Assembly (NCBI RefSeq): GCF_014692875.1
Contig: NZ_CP061171.1
Coordinates: 2,108,001 to 2,172,000, forward strand
DNA: 64,000 bases
Source of the DNA: Pedobacter riviphilus
GTDB lineage: Bacteria; Bacteroidota; Bacteroidia; Sphingobacteriales; Sphingobacteriaceae
Direction of reading: 5' to 3'
Both the position numbers and the translations under genes were made by a program. How positions within the stretch are numbered: position 1 is the stretch's first letter; each line of letters opens with the position of its first letter. Positions 19,190-28,204 of this stretch are shown one piece after another. The notes below the pieces were generated by a model. The model did not search any database. It saw only the letters and a program-made list of their open reading frames with translations, and was not told the origin of the DNA.

Positions 19190-20545
19190 ATGAAAGCACC
19201 GCGAGGAATATATGTTATTACAATAGGCCGTAAAAAACATCTTATTTGCGTTGTAGCTTTATCCTTATTTTTCCTGAATATCTGCCAGGCGCAACAGAAT
19301 AAATTTCACTCGGTTGACTCGCTGTTTTCCTACGTGTCTTCTAAAAGTATTACCCTGCAATCGGGTGAAATACGTATTGAACAGGCAAAAAAGGCCCGCC
19401 TGGCGGCTATCTTAAGTATTCCCGACATATCCGGCAGCTTATCCTTTAGTTACACGCATAACACGAAATTACCCGTCAATTTATTTCCTGCTTCAGTTTT
19501 CGGTGGGCAGGTTGGAACCTTCGTACCTATCCAGACTGGTATCCCTTTTGTGAGCACTGGCAATGAGAATATCGATGTAAAGCTGATAAACCATAAGGGC
19601 TGGGAGAACCTGAAACTTTCTAAACTAAACATCCAAAGCAGTATTGCCGATAACAAACTTACAATTAAGTCACTGTATGAAGATATTGCATCCACATATT
19701 ATAATATCGTATCGCTACAGCAGCAATTGTCAAGCACTGAAAAAAACCTGCAAACAGCTGAGCGCCTATTACAGATAACTATAAATAAATATGCCGAGGG
19801 TTTAATAAAGCAACAGGACGTGAATGAGGCCAAGATCTCCTCTCTTGATACTAGGGAAAATTACAACCAGATCAAATACCAAATCCAGCAGCAATACCTC
19901 GCCTTGAAAATACTTTGCAACTTTCCGGAAGACGAACAAATTACCATACAAGACCGCCAGGATAGCTTGTTTTCTGATAAAGTACAGGTTGGACTGAGCA
20001 GGGTTGCCATCGAAAACAGTGAATTAAAAGAGAGTATGGCACTTTCCAATTACCGGCAGCAAAAATATGCGCTGTATCCCACTTTGTCATTTTTCCAAAG
20101 CCATAATACCCAACAGAACAACACACGAAACAGGTTATTTGACAGAAATGTAGATTGGTTTAACAGCAGCTATATCGGGTTAAAGTTGAGCATTCCAATC
20201 CCATCTTCCTCAACCATAAAGCAGATTTCGGAAGCAAACTATAACTATTTGCTGGCGCAGAAGGATACCGAACAGCAGAAAATTAAAGCCGGTATTGAAC
20301 AGCGTAAGCTGGAAATTGACTATTACAAGGTCTTGAGCCAAATTTCGTCCTATAGGGAGATCGCTCAGCTGAGGAAAGAAAACTATGAAAAGAATCTCAA
20401 CCTGTACCAGCAAGGGCTTATTGATTTGCAAAAGGTACTGGACAGTTATGAGGATATGGTAAACAGTAACTATAACCTGGTTTCGGCCCAGGTATCAGCA
20501 TTGGCCGCAAAAACAAAAATTCATATTAATAATACCATAAGATGA
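19190..20545 (+). CDS. TolC-family outer-membrane efflux channel
   Basis: A 451-residue protein with a signal peptide (LICVVALSLFFLNICQAQ) and two related helical halves typical of TolC/OEP: SIADNKLTIKSLYEDIASTYYNI in the first and QISSYREIAQLRKENYEKNLNLYQQGLIDLQK... in the second, written here in parts: the second half contains NLYQQGLIDLQKVLDSYED. I chose the ATG at 19190 because it puts the signal peptide near the N terminus; a start at 19151 would read through the leader. It is the first gene of the exporter operon, and its stop overlaps the next start as ATGA. Confidence 0.9.
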   Translation: MKAPRGIYVITIGRKKHLICVVALSLFFLNICQAQQNKFHSVDSLFSYVSSKSITLQSGEIRIEQAKKARLAAILSIPDISGSLSFSYTHNTKLPVNLFPASVFGGQVGTFVPIQTGIPFVSTGNENIDVKLINHKGWENLKLSKLNIQSSIADNKLTIKSLYEDIASTYYNIVSLQQQLSSTEKNLQTAERLLQITINKYAEGLIKQQDVNEAKISSLDTRENYNQIKYQIQQQYLALKILCNFPEDEQITIQDRQDSLFSDKVQVGLSRVAIENSELKESMALSNYRQQKYALYPTLSFFQSHNTQQNNTRNRLFDRNVDWFNSSYIGLKLSIPIPSSSTIKQISEANYNYLLAQKDTEQQKIKAGIEQRKLEIDYYKVLSQISSYREIAQLRKENYEKNLNLYQQGLIDLQKVLDSYEDMVNSNYNLVSAQVSALAAKTKIHINNTIR

Positions 20546-21678
20546 AAAATCACTACATAAAAACGGCAATGGTCATTTTTTGTTCCATGTCTTTTTTTTC
20601 ATGTGGAAGGAAGACTGAAGAAACGAAACCAATACGGAAAGACGTGACTGAAACAGTATTTGCATCGGGCATGCTGGAAGCAGGGCAGTCCTATAATCTG
20701 GCAGCAGAATCAGACGGTTACCTTGTTGCAGTTAATTTTGAAGAGGGAACTGTTGTCCATTCGGGAAATGCCCTTGCCGTAATTAATAATCTTGAATCAA
20801 AATTCAACCAGCAGAGTGCAAACAGCCTGTACATCATAGCAAAGAGCAACACCCATACTGGTGCTCCGACGCTACAGCAGGCACAAAATACCATAGAAGT
20901 AAACAGGAGTAAAATGGAACTAAACCTGGTCAACCTGAAACGATACCAGAAACTTTGGGCCGGTAATAGTGTGGCGAAAGTAGACCTTGATGATGCGGAA
21001 TTACAGTACAAGACTTCTAAAGTAGACTATGAAAGTGCCATGGAAAATTACCGAAAGCTGCAACAGGAAGCAGAGCAGGAAGTGATAAATACCCGTGCCA
21101 CGAAAGAAATAAACGACCTTGTGAGTGCCCGTAGCCTCGTTAACGCCATTGGTGAAGGAAAAGTGCTTAAAGTATTTAAAAAAAAGGGAGATTACGTGAA
21201 GCGTGGTGATGCGATAGCGTTAATCGGTAATCCCAACACCATCTACGCGAAAGTTAATGTAGATGAAGCGAACATCTCCAAAGTAAAAGAGGGGCAGGCA
21301 GCATACATACAGCTCAATACCCGAAAAAATAAAATTTACGAAGCCAGGGTAAAAGAAATCTATCCCGCGTTTGATGAGGCAAGCCAGTCATTCATCTGCA
21401 AACTTGAATTTACTGATACACTGGATTTTACGATAGCGGATACACAACTACAAAGCAATATTGTAGTAGGAGTAACTAAAGATGCGCTATTGATTCCACG
21501 CAATTATATTGATTATAGCGGTTATGTTCAGGTGAAAGGTGAAAAGAACAGGATAAAGGTCGAGACTAAATTTGTTAGCAGTCAATGGGTTCAGGTCTTA
21601 AAAGGCATAAGTGACAATACAATATTGATAACGGAAGACCTGCCCAAGAATAAACAAACTGAAGGAAAACCACAATGA
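20542..21678 (+). CDS. Periplasmic adaptor lipoprotein (HlyD/MacA-type membrane-fusion protein)
   Basis: A 378-residue lipoprotein (lipobox MSFFSC) that would link the ABC permease to the TolC channel. A first half-lipoyl strand (SYNLAAESDGYLVAVNFEEGTVVHSGNALAVI), a coiled-coil hairpin (about 100-200), the second half-lipoyl strand (GEGKVLKVFKKKGDYVKRGDAIALIG) and a beta-barrel (YAKVNVDEANISKVKEGQ) follow in order. The start overlaps the TolC stop by four bases, which indicates translational coupling. Confidence 0.92.
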   Translation: MKNHYIKTAMVIFCSMSFFSCGRKTEETKPIRKDVTETVFASGMLEAGQSYNLAAESDGYLVAVNFEEGTVVHSGNALAVINNLESKFNQQSANSLYIIAKSNTHTGAPTLQQAQNTIEVNRSKMELNLVNLKRYQKLWAGNSVAKVDLDDAELQYKTSKVDYESAMENYRKLQQEAEQEVINTRATKEINDLVSARSLVNAIGEGKVLKVFKKKGDYVKRGDAIALIGNPNTIYAKVNVDEANISKVKEGQAAYIQLNTRKNKIYEARVKEIYPAFDEASQSFICKLEFTDTLDFTIADTQLQSNIVVGVTKDALLIPRNYIDYSGYVQVKGEKNRIKVETKFVSSQWVQVLKGISDNTILITEDLPKNKQTEGKPQ

Positions 21679-21684
21679 TAAACT

Positions 21685-22920
21685 ATGAAAAAGAATGTAA
21701 ATGTAGATATCGCCTTAACACATATCATTACCAGGAGAAGGCAAACCCTGATAGCAATACTTGGCGTAACATTGGGCGTAAGCATCTACCTGTTTATTAA
21801 CTCCCTTGTTTCAGGATTTACAAACTTTTCTGTGGAAGAGATGTTCAAGAGCAGCCCGCATATTAAAATTTACCACGACGATGAGATAAGCACTTCCCTC
21901 ATACTTCCGAAAGATTCGGCTGGGGTAGTTGCAATTATAAATCCCCAGATAACAACGCTTTCTAAAAAGATTGTTGATCCCGAAGCACTCCTGGAACGTA
22001 TAAAACAAGAACCGTATGTGGTTAAGGCAATAGAGCAGGTTAGCTTTGATCTATTTTACAACCGCGGGCAGGCACAGCTTAATGGTTCGGGCAGCGGCGT
22101 TGATATATTTGAATATGATGCCATGTTCAAAACCGGAAAGACCCTTGTGGCAGGAAGGCTTGAAGACTTGCAAAATAATCTTAACGCCATAATTATCGGT
22201 AGTGGTATAGCAGAAAAGCTTAACCTGGCGATTGATGATAACATTACTATTACCTCAGCGTTCGGCGTTGTAAAAAGATTGAAGATCGTAGGCATTTTCA
22301 CTAGTGGGGTAACTACAATAGACAATTCAAAATCCTATGTCAATATATCCACAGCCCAACAGTTTGTAAAGAAGGGCCCTTCCTTTGTCAATGATATATA
22401 CATCAACATACCGGATCCAGATAAGAGTGACATCTATGCGGCAAGGTTGAGGCAGCTTACCTCATACACCGTAGAGGACTGGAAAGCCATCAATGCAGAC
22501 GCACTTTCATCAAACAAGACAAGGAATGCATTAATGAACGCAATTTCACTTTCCATATTGATTGTTGCCGCTTTTGGTATTTACAACATCTTAAGTTCCA
22601 CGATTTCACAAAAAATAAATGACATTGCTATTTTAAAGGCCATTGGTTTTTCAGGAAGCAATGTGGTATGGATATTCCTAATTGAAGCAATCTTCATGGG
22701 GCTTGCCGGAATTTTTATGGGTTTAATTGTTGGTGGGATATTTATTGCAATCATGTCCAATGTATATATGGGAGGCCACATCGGGTATTTCCCTATCAAG
22801 TTCGAGAGCAGACTATTTGCCAGCAGTTCAGCACTTGGTTTATTTATTACAATATGTGCGGGCTATTTCCCGGCAAAGAAAGCTGCCGATGTTGATCCTG
22901 TTGAAATTTTTAGAAAATAA
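21685..22920 (+). CDS. ABC transporter permease (FtsX/MacB type)
   Basis: A 411-residue inner-membrane protein: one N-terminal helix (TLIAILGVTLGVSIYLFINS), a large periplasmic domain (about 45-280), then three helices in the FtsX core (ILIVAAFGIYNILSSTISQ, FLIEAIFMGLAGIFMGLIVG and LGLFITICAGYFPAKKAADV). The conserved KINDIAILKAIGFSG coupling helix and terminal ADVDPVEIFRK are typical. Unlike MacB the ATPase is a separate gene, as in LolCDE-type systems. It lies six bases after the adaptor. Confidence 0.93.
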   Translation: MKKNVNVDIALTHIITRRRQTLIAILGVTLGVSIYLFINSLVSGFTNFSVEEMFKSSPHIKIYHDDEISTSLILPKDSAGVVAIINPQITTLSKKIVDPEALLERIKQEPYVVKAIEQVSFDLFYNRGQAQLNGSGSGVDIFEYDAMFKTGKTLVAGRLEDLQNNLNAIIIGSGIAEKLNLAIDDNITITSAFGVVKRLKIVGIFTSGVTTIDNSKSYVNISTAQQFVKKGPSFVNDIYINIPDPDKSDIYAARLRQLTSYTVEDWKAINADALSSNKTRNALMNAISLSILIVAAFGIYNILSSTISQKINDIAILKAIGFSGSNVVWIFLIEAIFMGLAGIFMGLIVGGIFIAIMSNVYMGGHIGYFPIKFESRLFASSSALGLFITICAGYFPAKKAADVDPVEIFRK

Positions 22921-22924
22921 TGGC

Positions 22925-23626
22925 ATGAAAAACAAAGAAATCATACTGAGCACTGCATCACTCGGAAAATATTTTTATGAGCCCGTAAAATTCAAGGTGC
23001 TTGACGATATAAATATAGAAGCCTATAAGGGAGAATTTCTGACTCTTGTAGGGAAGAGCGGATCGGGAAAGTCTACATTATTGTATTGCCTGAGTACCAT
23101 GGACACATCTTACGAAGGCGAAATCTATATCAATGGTACAAAGGTCACCGGGCAAAAACAAAATCAACTATCGGCTATGCGAAACGTGGATATTGGATTT
23201 ATTTTCCAGTTTCACTATTTGTTACCAGAATTTTCCTGTCTAAAAAATGTTATGATCCCTGCACTAAAGCTTGGAAAGCTATCACATAAGGAGGCTGAAG
23301 AAAAAGCCTACCAAAAACTCGAAATGTTAGGCCTTAGAAACCAGGCGTTAAAACAGTCTTCAAAACTTAGTGGCGGACAACAACAGCGAGTTGCTATTGC
23401 AAGGGCGCTTATTAATGACCCGTCCATTATTATGTGTGACGAACCGACGGGTAATCTGGATAGCAAAAACAGCCAGGTTGTCTTCGATATTTTCAAGCAA
23501 ATTACAAAAGACCATAATAAAACCATTATCGCGGTAACACACGATAACGACTTTGCAGCAAACAGCGACCGCACGATTGAGTTGGCAGATGGTAAGATCA
23601 TCAGCCACGATAAACACTTTGATTAA
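22925..23626 (+). CDS. ABC transporter ATP-binding protein (MacB/LolD type)
   Basis: A 233-residue ATPase: Walker A GKSGSGKST, Q-loop region FIFQFHYLLPEF, signature LSGGQQQRVAIARAL, Walker B IIMCDEPTGNLD and the switch His in AVTHDNDFA. The ATG at 22925 is five bases after the permease stop and gives the normal start; the frame is open further upstream inside the permease gene, which is not meaningful. It would power efflux through the permease-adaptor-TolC assembly. Confidence 0.95.
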   Translation: MKNKEIILSTASLGKYFYEPVKFKVLDDINIEAYKGEFLTLVGKSGSGKSTLLYCLSTMDTSYEGEIYINGTKVTGQKQNQLSAMRNVDIGFIFQFHYLLPEFSCLKNVMIPALKLGKLSHKEAEEKAYQKLEMLGLRNQALKQSSKLSGGQQQRVAIARALINDPSIIMCDEPTGNLDSKNSQVVFDIFKQITKDHNKTIIAVTHDNDFAANSDRTIELADGKIISHDKHFD

Positions 23627-23716
23627 GCCTCAAATTACCGTACCTAATAACCTGGCAAACCTAAATTTATAATTATAATAATGAAATAATGTATAAAGAA
23701 TTTGGTAGTACCAAGA

Positions 23717-23820
23717 TGCATTTTAGTATAAAAAGAAACCAACTTGGTATAATTTAAAAAAAGGTAGTTGCTCAAAACAATAGGTTTACATCCAAAATTC
23801 AATCGTTACACCGATTTCCA
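23717..23820 (+). promoter_or_regulatory. Leader copy B of the duplicated promoter/5' leader (TonB receptor)
   Basis: This is the second copy of the element at 19071-19175 and ends just before the receptor ATG. It contains GTATAAAAAGA, ACCAACTTGGTATAATT, AAAGGTAGTT, TCCAAAATT, CAATCG and CGATTT. Just upstream, TTGGTAGTACCAA (23702-23714) is an almost perfect palindrome that shares the TTGGTA half. The exporter operon therefore ends at 23626 and the receptor has its own matching promoter. Confidence 0.58.
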
Positions 23821-23824
23821 AAAA

Positions 23825-26227
23825 ATGACGAACAAAATCATTCACACCTTGCTCCTTATCGTGATTTCATTTGTGGCATACGGACAGGAAAAATTTACAC
23901 TTAGCGGCACTATCGTCGTAAAAGCAAACACCGAAACCATAAGCGGCGCAAGCATTTACATTCCTGAAGCAAAGGTATCAACAGTTACCAATGCCTATGG
24001 CTTTTATGCGATTGCCCTGCCCAAAGGCACCTACACAATCGTTATCAGCTATGTAGGCTTTGAGCCTATTGAGGAACATATCGTTCTGACGAAAAACCTC
24101 AAAAAAGATTTTTCGATGAATGAAAAAAGCAAAGCCCTGGATGAAATAGAGATTAAATACAATAGTTCAGTAAGTAACATCCGAAAACCAGAAATGAGTG
24201 TGAATAAACTTGCTATCTCCACGATCAAAAAGATGCCGGCGGTTATGGGAGAAGTTGATATTTTGAAAGCTATTCTCCAACTTCCAGGAGTTTCCAATGC
24301 ACAGGAAGGAGCAACAGGCTTTAACGTTAGGGGCGGTTCGGTCGACGGTAATCTGATCTTGTTAGACGAAGCCGTTGTTTACAATACTTCACACCTGTTC
24401 GGCTTTTTCTCTGTTTTTAATGCCGATGTGATTAAGGATCTGAAATTGTATAAAGGTGGCATACCTGCTAATTTCGGTGGGCGCGCTTCCTCGGTTTTGG
24501 ATATTTATCAGAAAGAAGGGAACAATAAAGAATATCACCTAACAGGCGGCATCGGAGCGGTTTCGAGCAGATTATTGGCAGAAGGCCCAATTGTAAAAGA
24601 TAAAGGTTCGTTCGTGGTTGCTGGTCGCGCTTCTTATGCGCATTTGTTCCTGAAACTGGCCGACAACCCCAATGCTGTTTCTTTTTACGATTTGAATGCT
24701 AAACTGAATTATAAAGTCAACGACAATAACAGGATTTTCCTTTCAGGATATTTCGGCAAGGATAAAATGGATTTCAGTGATTTTTTCAGCAACAATTATG
24801 GGAACTCGTTTTTTAATCTTCGGTGGAATCACATCTTTTCTGAGAAATTATTTTCCAATGCATCGGTCATTTACAGCAAGTACGATTATGGCCTGAAGAT
24901 AAAAAATGTTGGTATTGATTGGGCATCAGACATCCGCAATTATAACCTGAAGTATAATTTTAACCATCACCTGTCTGATAAACTGGCTTTGAACTATGGT
25001 ATCAATTCCATCTACTACCAGTTTAATCCGGGCACCATAAACCCTATAGATGCGACATCACCTATTAATGCCGACCAGATTGAAAAAAAATATGCATGGG
25101 AAAATGCATTATATATCAGTGCCGAGCAAAAAATTGGGGCTAAAATAGCATTGGTTTATGGACTGCGATATAGCAATTTCCTGCGATTGGGAGAACAGAA
25201 TATAAATAACTATGTGAATAATCAGGCGGTGGTTTTCAACCCAGAGTTGCAAATTTACGAGGAAGGAACGCCTACAGGTATAACACATTACGATAAAAAC
25301 AAAAAGATTATTGGTTTTGGAAATTTAGAACCACGGCTGGCAGTTTCTTATGCCATAAATGATGAGCAATCTATTAAGGCAAGTTATAACCGGATGAGCC
25401 AGTATATTCATTTAATTTCCAATACGGCTTCTGTTTCTCCACTTGATATTTGGGCGCCGAGCGACCAATACCTGAAACCCGAAATTCTTGACCAGGTTGC
25501 ATTGGGCTATTTCAGAAATTTCGGCAATGGAAAATATTCTTTGGAAACAGAAGCTTTTTACAAGAAAACCAAAAACAAAACGGATTATATTGATGGAGCC
25601 GAATTGATCGCTAACAAAGCCATAGAAAAGGTGTTGCTAAACGGGGAGGCGAGGGCCTACGGATTGGAGGTGATGCTGAAAAAAAACACTGGAAAATTAA
25701 CAGGCTGGCTTTCTTACACACTTTCTAAAGCAGAGCAGCGTACACCAGGAAGAAACGCAGAAGAACCTGGCATTAACAACGGCGAATGGTATCGTTCCAA
25801 TTACGATAAAACACATAACCTTTCGCTTACAGCTGCCTATCAGTTGTCGAAAAAATGGAATTTTGGTGGTATTTTCACCTACCAAACAGGCAAAGCTGCA
25901 ACCTATCCCATTGGCAAATACCAGTATCAGGGAATTACCATTGCGAATTACGGCGCAAGAAATGCTAATTCACTTCCAGCTTATCATCATCTGGATTTAT
26001 CGGCAACCTACACCCCAAAGCCCGACAGCAAAAAAAGGTGGAAAAGCGAGTGGGTATTTAGTATTTATAATGTTTATAACAGGAGTAACGCCGCATCTGT
26101 TATGTTCGAACAAAACAGAGAAACAGGGGGAGCGAAGCGAAGAAGATATCGATCTTCGGCATCATTCCAGGTGTTGCTTACAATTTTAGGTTTTAATACA
26201 AATCATATAAAAATGAAACCATCATGA
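23825..26227 (+). CDS. TonB-dependent outer-membrane receptor, C terminus shifted by a frame break
   Basis: A signal peptide (IIHTLLLIVISFVAYGQ) is followed by a carboxypeptidase-like domain (about 25-105), a plug (about 130-235 with ATGFNVRGGSVDGNLILLDEA and GGIPANFGGRASSVLDI) and a barrel. The start at 23825 is the ATG nearest the signal peptide. The annotated frame ends ...LGFNTNHIKMKPS, which is not a normal barrel end. In another frame the expected last strands appear: EAKKISIFGIIPGVAYNFRF with a stop at 26194-26196. Adding one G to the GGGGG run at 26126-26130 repairs it to 790 residues. With its DUF4249 partner it would import the ligand of the neighbouring exporter system. Confidence 0.88.
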   Translation: MTNKIIHTLLLIVISFVAYGQEKFTLSGTIVVKANTETISGASIYIPEAKVSTVTNAYGFYAIALPKGTYTIVISYVGFEPIEEHIVLTKNLKKDFSMNEKSKALDEIEIKYNSSVSNIRKPEMSVNKLAISTIKKMPAVMGEVDILKAILQLPGVSNAQEGATGFNVRGGSVDGNLILLDEAVVYNTSHLFGFFSVFNADVIKDLKLYKGGIPANFGGRASSVLDIYQKEGNNKEYHLTGGIGAVSSRLLAEGPIVKDKGSFVVAGRASYAHLFLKLADNPNAVSFYDLNAKLNYKVNDNNRIFLSGYFGKDKMDFSDFFSNNYGNSFFNLRWNHIFSEKLFSNASVIYSKYDYGLKIKNVGIDWASDIRNYNLKYNFNHHLSDKLALNYGINSIYYQFNPGTINPIDATSPINADQIEKKYAWENALYISAEQKIGAKIALVYGLRYSNFLRLGEQNINNYVNNQAVVFNPELQIYEEGTPTGITHYDKNKKIIGFGNLEPRLAVSYAINDEQSIKASYNRMSQYIHLISNTASVSPLDIWAPSDQYLKPEILDQVALGYFRNFGNGKYSLETEAFYKKTKNKTDYIDGAELIANKAIEKVLLNGEARAYGLEVMLKKNTGKLTGWLSYTLSKAEQRTPGRNAEEPGINNGEWYRSNYDKTHNLSLTAAYQLSKKWNFGGIFTYQTGKAATYPIGKYQYQGITIANYGARNANSLPAYHHLDLSATYTPKPDSKKRWKSEWVFSIYNVYNRSNAASVMFEQNRETGGAKRRRYRSSASFQVLLTILGFNTNHIKMKPS

Positions 26228-26249
26228 TCTTTCAAAATCACACAGTAGA

Positions 26250-26339
26250 ATGATTAAGGTCATGATAACTTCAACACAAATAAAAAACAAACCGAGCTTT
26301 TGCGAACTCATTAATGCCATTGAAAACAATGAGCAATAA
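26250..26339 (+). CDS. Possible 29-residue peptide between receptor and DUF4249 gene
   Basis: ATG at 26250 opens a 29-codon frame (contains STQIKNKPSFCELINAIENN) ending in TAA at 26337; a second ATG at 26262 has AAGG three to six bases upstream. The composition is protein-like with one Cys. No leader or double-Gly motif is visible and the ribosome-binding site is weak, so it may be chance. It is noted because it lies inside an exporter/receptor cluster where a small secreted ligand would be expected. Confidence 0.22.
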   Translation: MIKVMITSTQIKNKPSFCELINAIENNEQ

Positions 26340-26357
26340 ATTAATAATTATAACCAG

Positions 26358-27179
26358 ATGAAAAATATACTTAAATACCTTATCGTTTCATGCTGCTTTT
26401 TTTTGCTGTCTTGCACAAAAGTAATAGAAGTGGATTTAGCAACGGCAGAGCCGAAATTGGTCATTGATGCATCGATTGATTGGGTGAAAGGTACAACAGG
26501 CAATGCGCAGAAAATCAAACTCTCCACTACAACCGGATATTACAATACCGTATTTCCAACAGTTTCGGGAGCGAATATAGTGATAACAAATACAGCAAAT
26601 ACTGTTTTTAGCTTTATAGAAAATCCTGGTACGGGAGAATATAGCTGCTCCAATTTCCATCCGGTTATTGGCGAAACTTATACCTTAAAAGTGGTTTTAA
26701 ATGGAGAGATTTATACCGCAACCGAAACTTGTATGGGTGTGCCGGATATTGAAAATAAGATAGAACAAAATAATACCGGCGGATTTGGAGGTGATGAGGT
26801 GGAAATCAAATATTACTACCAGGATAATGGCAATGAGGAGAATCACTATCTACACCGTATTGTATCACCGGTATCAACATTTCCTGATTATAAAGCCAAA
26901 GATGACGAGAAAAGTCAAGGCAAACTGATGCAGGAATATTTTTCTGATAAAGAGCTGAAAGCTGGGGATAAGATAAACATCAGGCTGTATGGGATTTCTA
27001 AAAGATATTATGATTATTTCAGGAAATTGTTAGCAGCTGCCGGAGCTGGAAATGGCCCGTTTCAAACGGCGCCAGGGTCGGTAAGAGGAAATATCATTAA
27101 TCAGACCCATTTTTCAAACTTCGCTTATGGGTATTTCAGGTTATCGGAAGTGGCCGCAAAGGATTATACAATACAATAA
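26358..27179 (+). CDS. DUF4249 lipoprotein, TonB-receptor partner
   Basis: A 273-residue lipoprotein (CCFFLLSC). The DUF4249 pattern is clear: CTKVIEVDLATAEPKLVIDA at the start, VSGANIVITNTANTVFSF, a YTLKVVLNGEIYTATE block, and the end INQTHFSNFAYGYFRLSEVA. Genes of this family commonly sit directly behind TonB receptors with a carboxypeptidase-like domain in Bacteroidota, as here. The exact role is unknown; a SusD-like surface ligand-binding role is the usual guess. Confidence 0.88.
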   Translation: MKNILKYLIVSCCFFLLSCTKVIEVDLATAEPKLVIDASIDWVKGTTGNAQKIKLSTTTGYYNTVFPTVSGANIVITNTANTVFSFIENPGTGEYSCSNFHPVIGETYTLKVVLNGEIYTATETCMGVPDIENKIEQNNTGGFGGDEVEIKYYYQDNGNEENHYLHRIVSPVSTFPDYKAKDDEKSQGKLMQEYFSDKELKAGDKINIRLYGISKRYYDYFRKLLAAAGAGNGPFQTAPGSVRGNIINQTHFSNFAYGYFRLSEVAAKDYTIQ

Positions 27180-27269
27180 TTAATTGGATTAATGGATATT
27201 GTATGTGCTTAGCTTCGATCAATTAACAGTGCAAAGCAGGAATGAGTCAACCAACACAAGTCCAATACT

Positions 27270-28016
27270 TTAAATCTCAATAATCAAATCTTTATCATAT
27301 CCATTATATTGCTCACTAAGATAACCATGTGGATTACATATAATTTCAGTTTTGCCAATTTTATACCTCACAGGTGTATGAATGTGGCCATGAATCCAGT
27401 AATCAGGCTGATATTTTATAATAATGTCTTCCAAATTCGAAGCGTAGGCTGAAGATATCGGATCATTTTTATATAGGTCAGGTATCGATTTTATACTAGG
27501 AGCGTGATGAGTGATTACAACATTTTTATAACCAATAGATTCTTCCAGGCTTTCCTCTAGCCATAGCTTTGATGCCTGGTGAATTTTATAGGTATCTATA
27601 CTTCTGAGCTTTGAAAAGGATGGGGCTTTGCGGATCTGTCTATAATCGTTCATCTGTCCTTGGCAAATTATACCATATTCTACCGGACTGCCAAAAAGAG
27701 AAAAGTCGGTCCATAAAGTTGCACCGTGAAATCTGATGTTTTCAAATTCAAATCTTTTATTTTCGAGAACAGTTATATTTGAATTAAGAGATGCTTCAAG
27801 TATTTGGTTAAGGGTTTTGGGATATGAACCTTTATAATACTCATGATTTCCCAAAAGATAAATTACAGGCTTATCGCTTATGTTTTTCTTAACCCATTCT
27901 ATTCCACTGGTACCCAGGTTCGTATCGCCAGCTAAGATCACAATATCAGCATTGCTAAAATCTAAATCGGAAATACCAAATTCTTGATGCAGGTCACTGA
28001 TGATCTTTGCCTTCAT
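27270..28016 (-). CDS. Calcineurin-like metallophosphoesterase
   Basis: A 248-residue cytoplasmic protein with the full metal-binding set of the family: ISDLHQEF (D-x-H), LAGDTNLG (GD), LGNHEYY (GNHE), ITHHAPS and HGHIHTPV. The substrate is unknown. It is a single gene on the minus strand between the DUF4249 gene and the lectin-like gene, with no visible link to either. Confidence 0.9.
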   Translation of the reverse strand: MKAKIISDLHQEFGISDLDFSNADIVILAGDTNLGTSGIEWVKKNISDKPVIYLLGNHEYYKGSYPKTLNQILEASLNSNITVLENKRFEFENIRFHGATLWTDFSLFGSPVEYGIICQGQMNDYRQIRKAPSFSKLRSIDTYKIHQASKLWLEESLEESIGYKNVVITHHAPSIKSIPDLYKNDPISSAYASNLEDIIIKYQPDYWIHGHIHTPVRYKIGKTEIICNPHGYLSEQYNGYDKDLIIEI

Positions 28017-28204
28017 TTCTTTATTCGTGTAATGGCTAAAGTAGATATTAATTAAGGAAAATCATATGCTGTTCTTAACTCAACTTAATCTCTCCTGGAA
28101 CGACGCCGCAATTTACATTTCTATTTAACCGTTATGGAATAGACATCCGAAAACATTATTTTCCTTATTTTAGCTATACCAAAATTATTGAAGGATTATC
28201 TCAT

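Noticed and set aside
27270-28016. A third member of the exporter/receptor cluster
   Set aside because: The phosphoesterase is on the opposite strand and lacks the shared leader.
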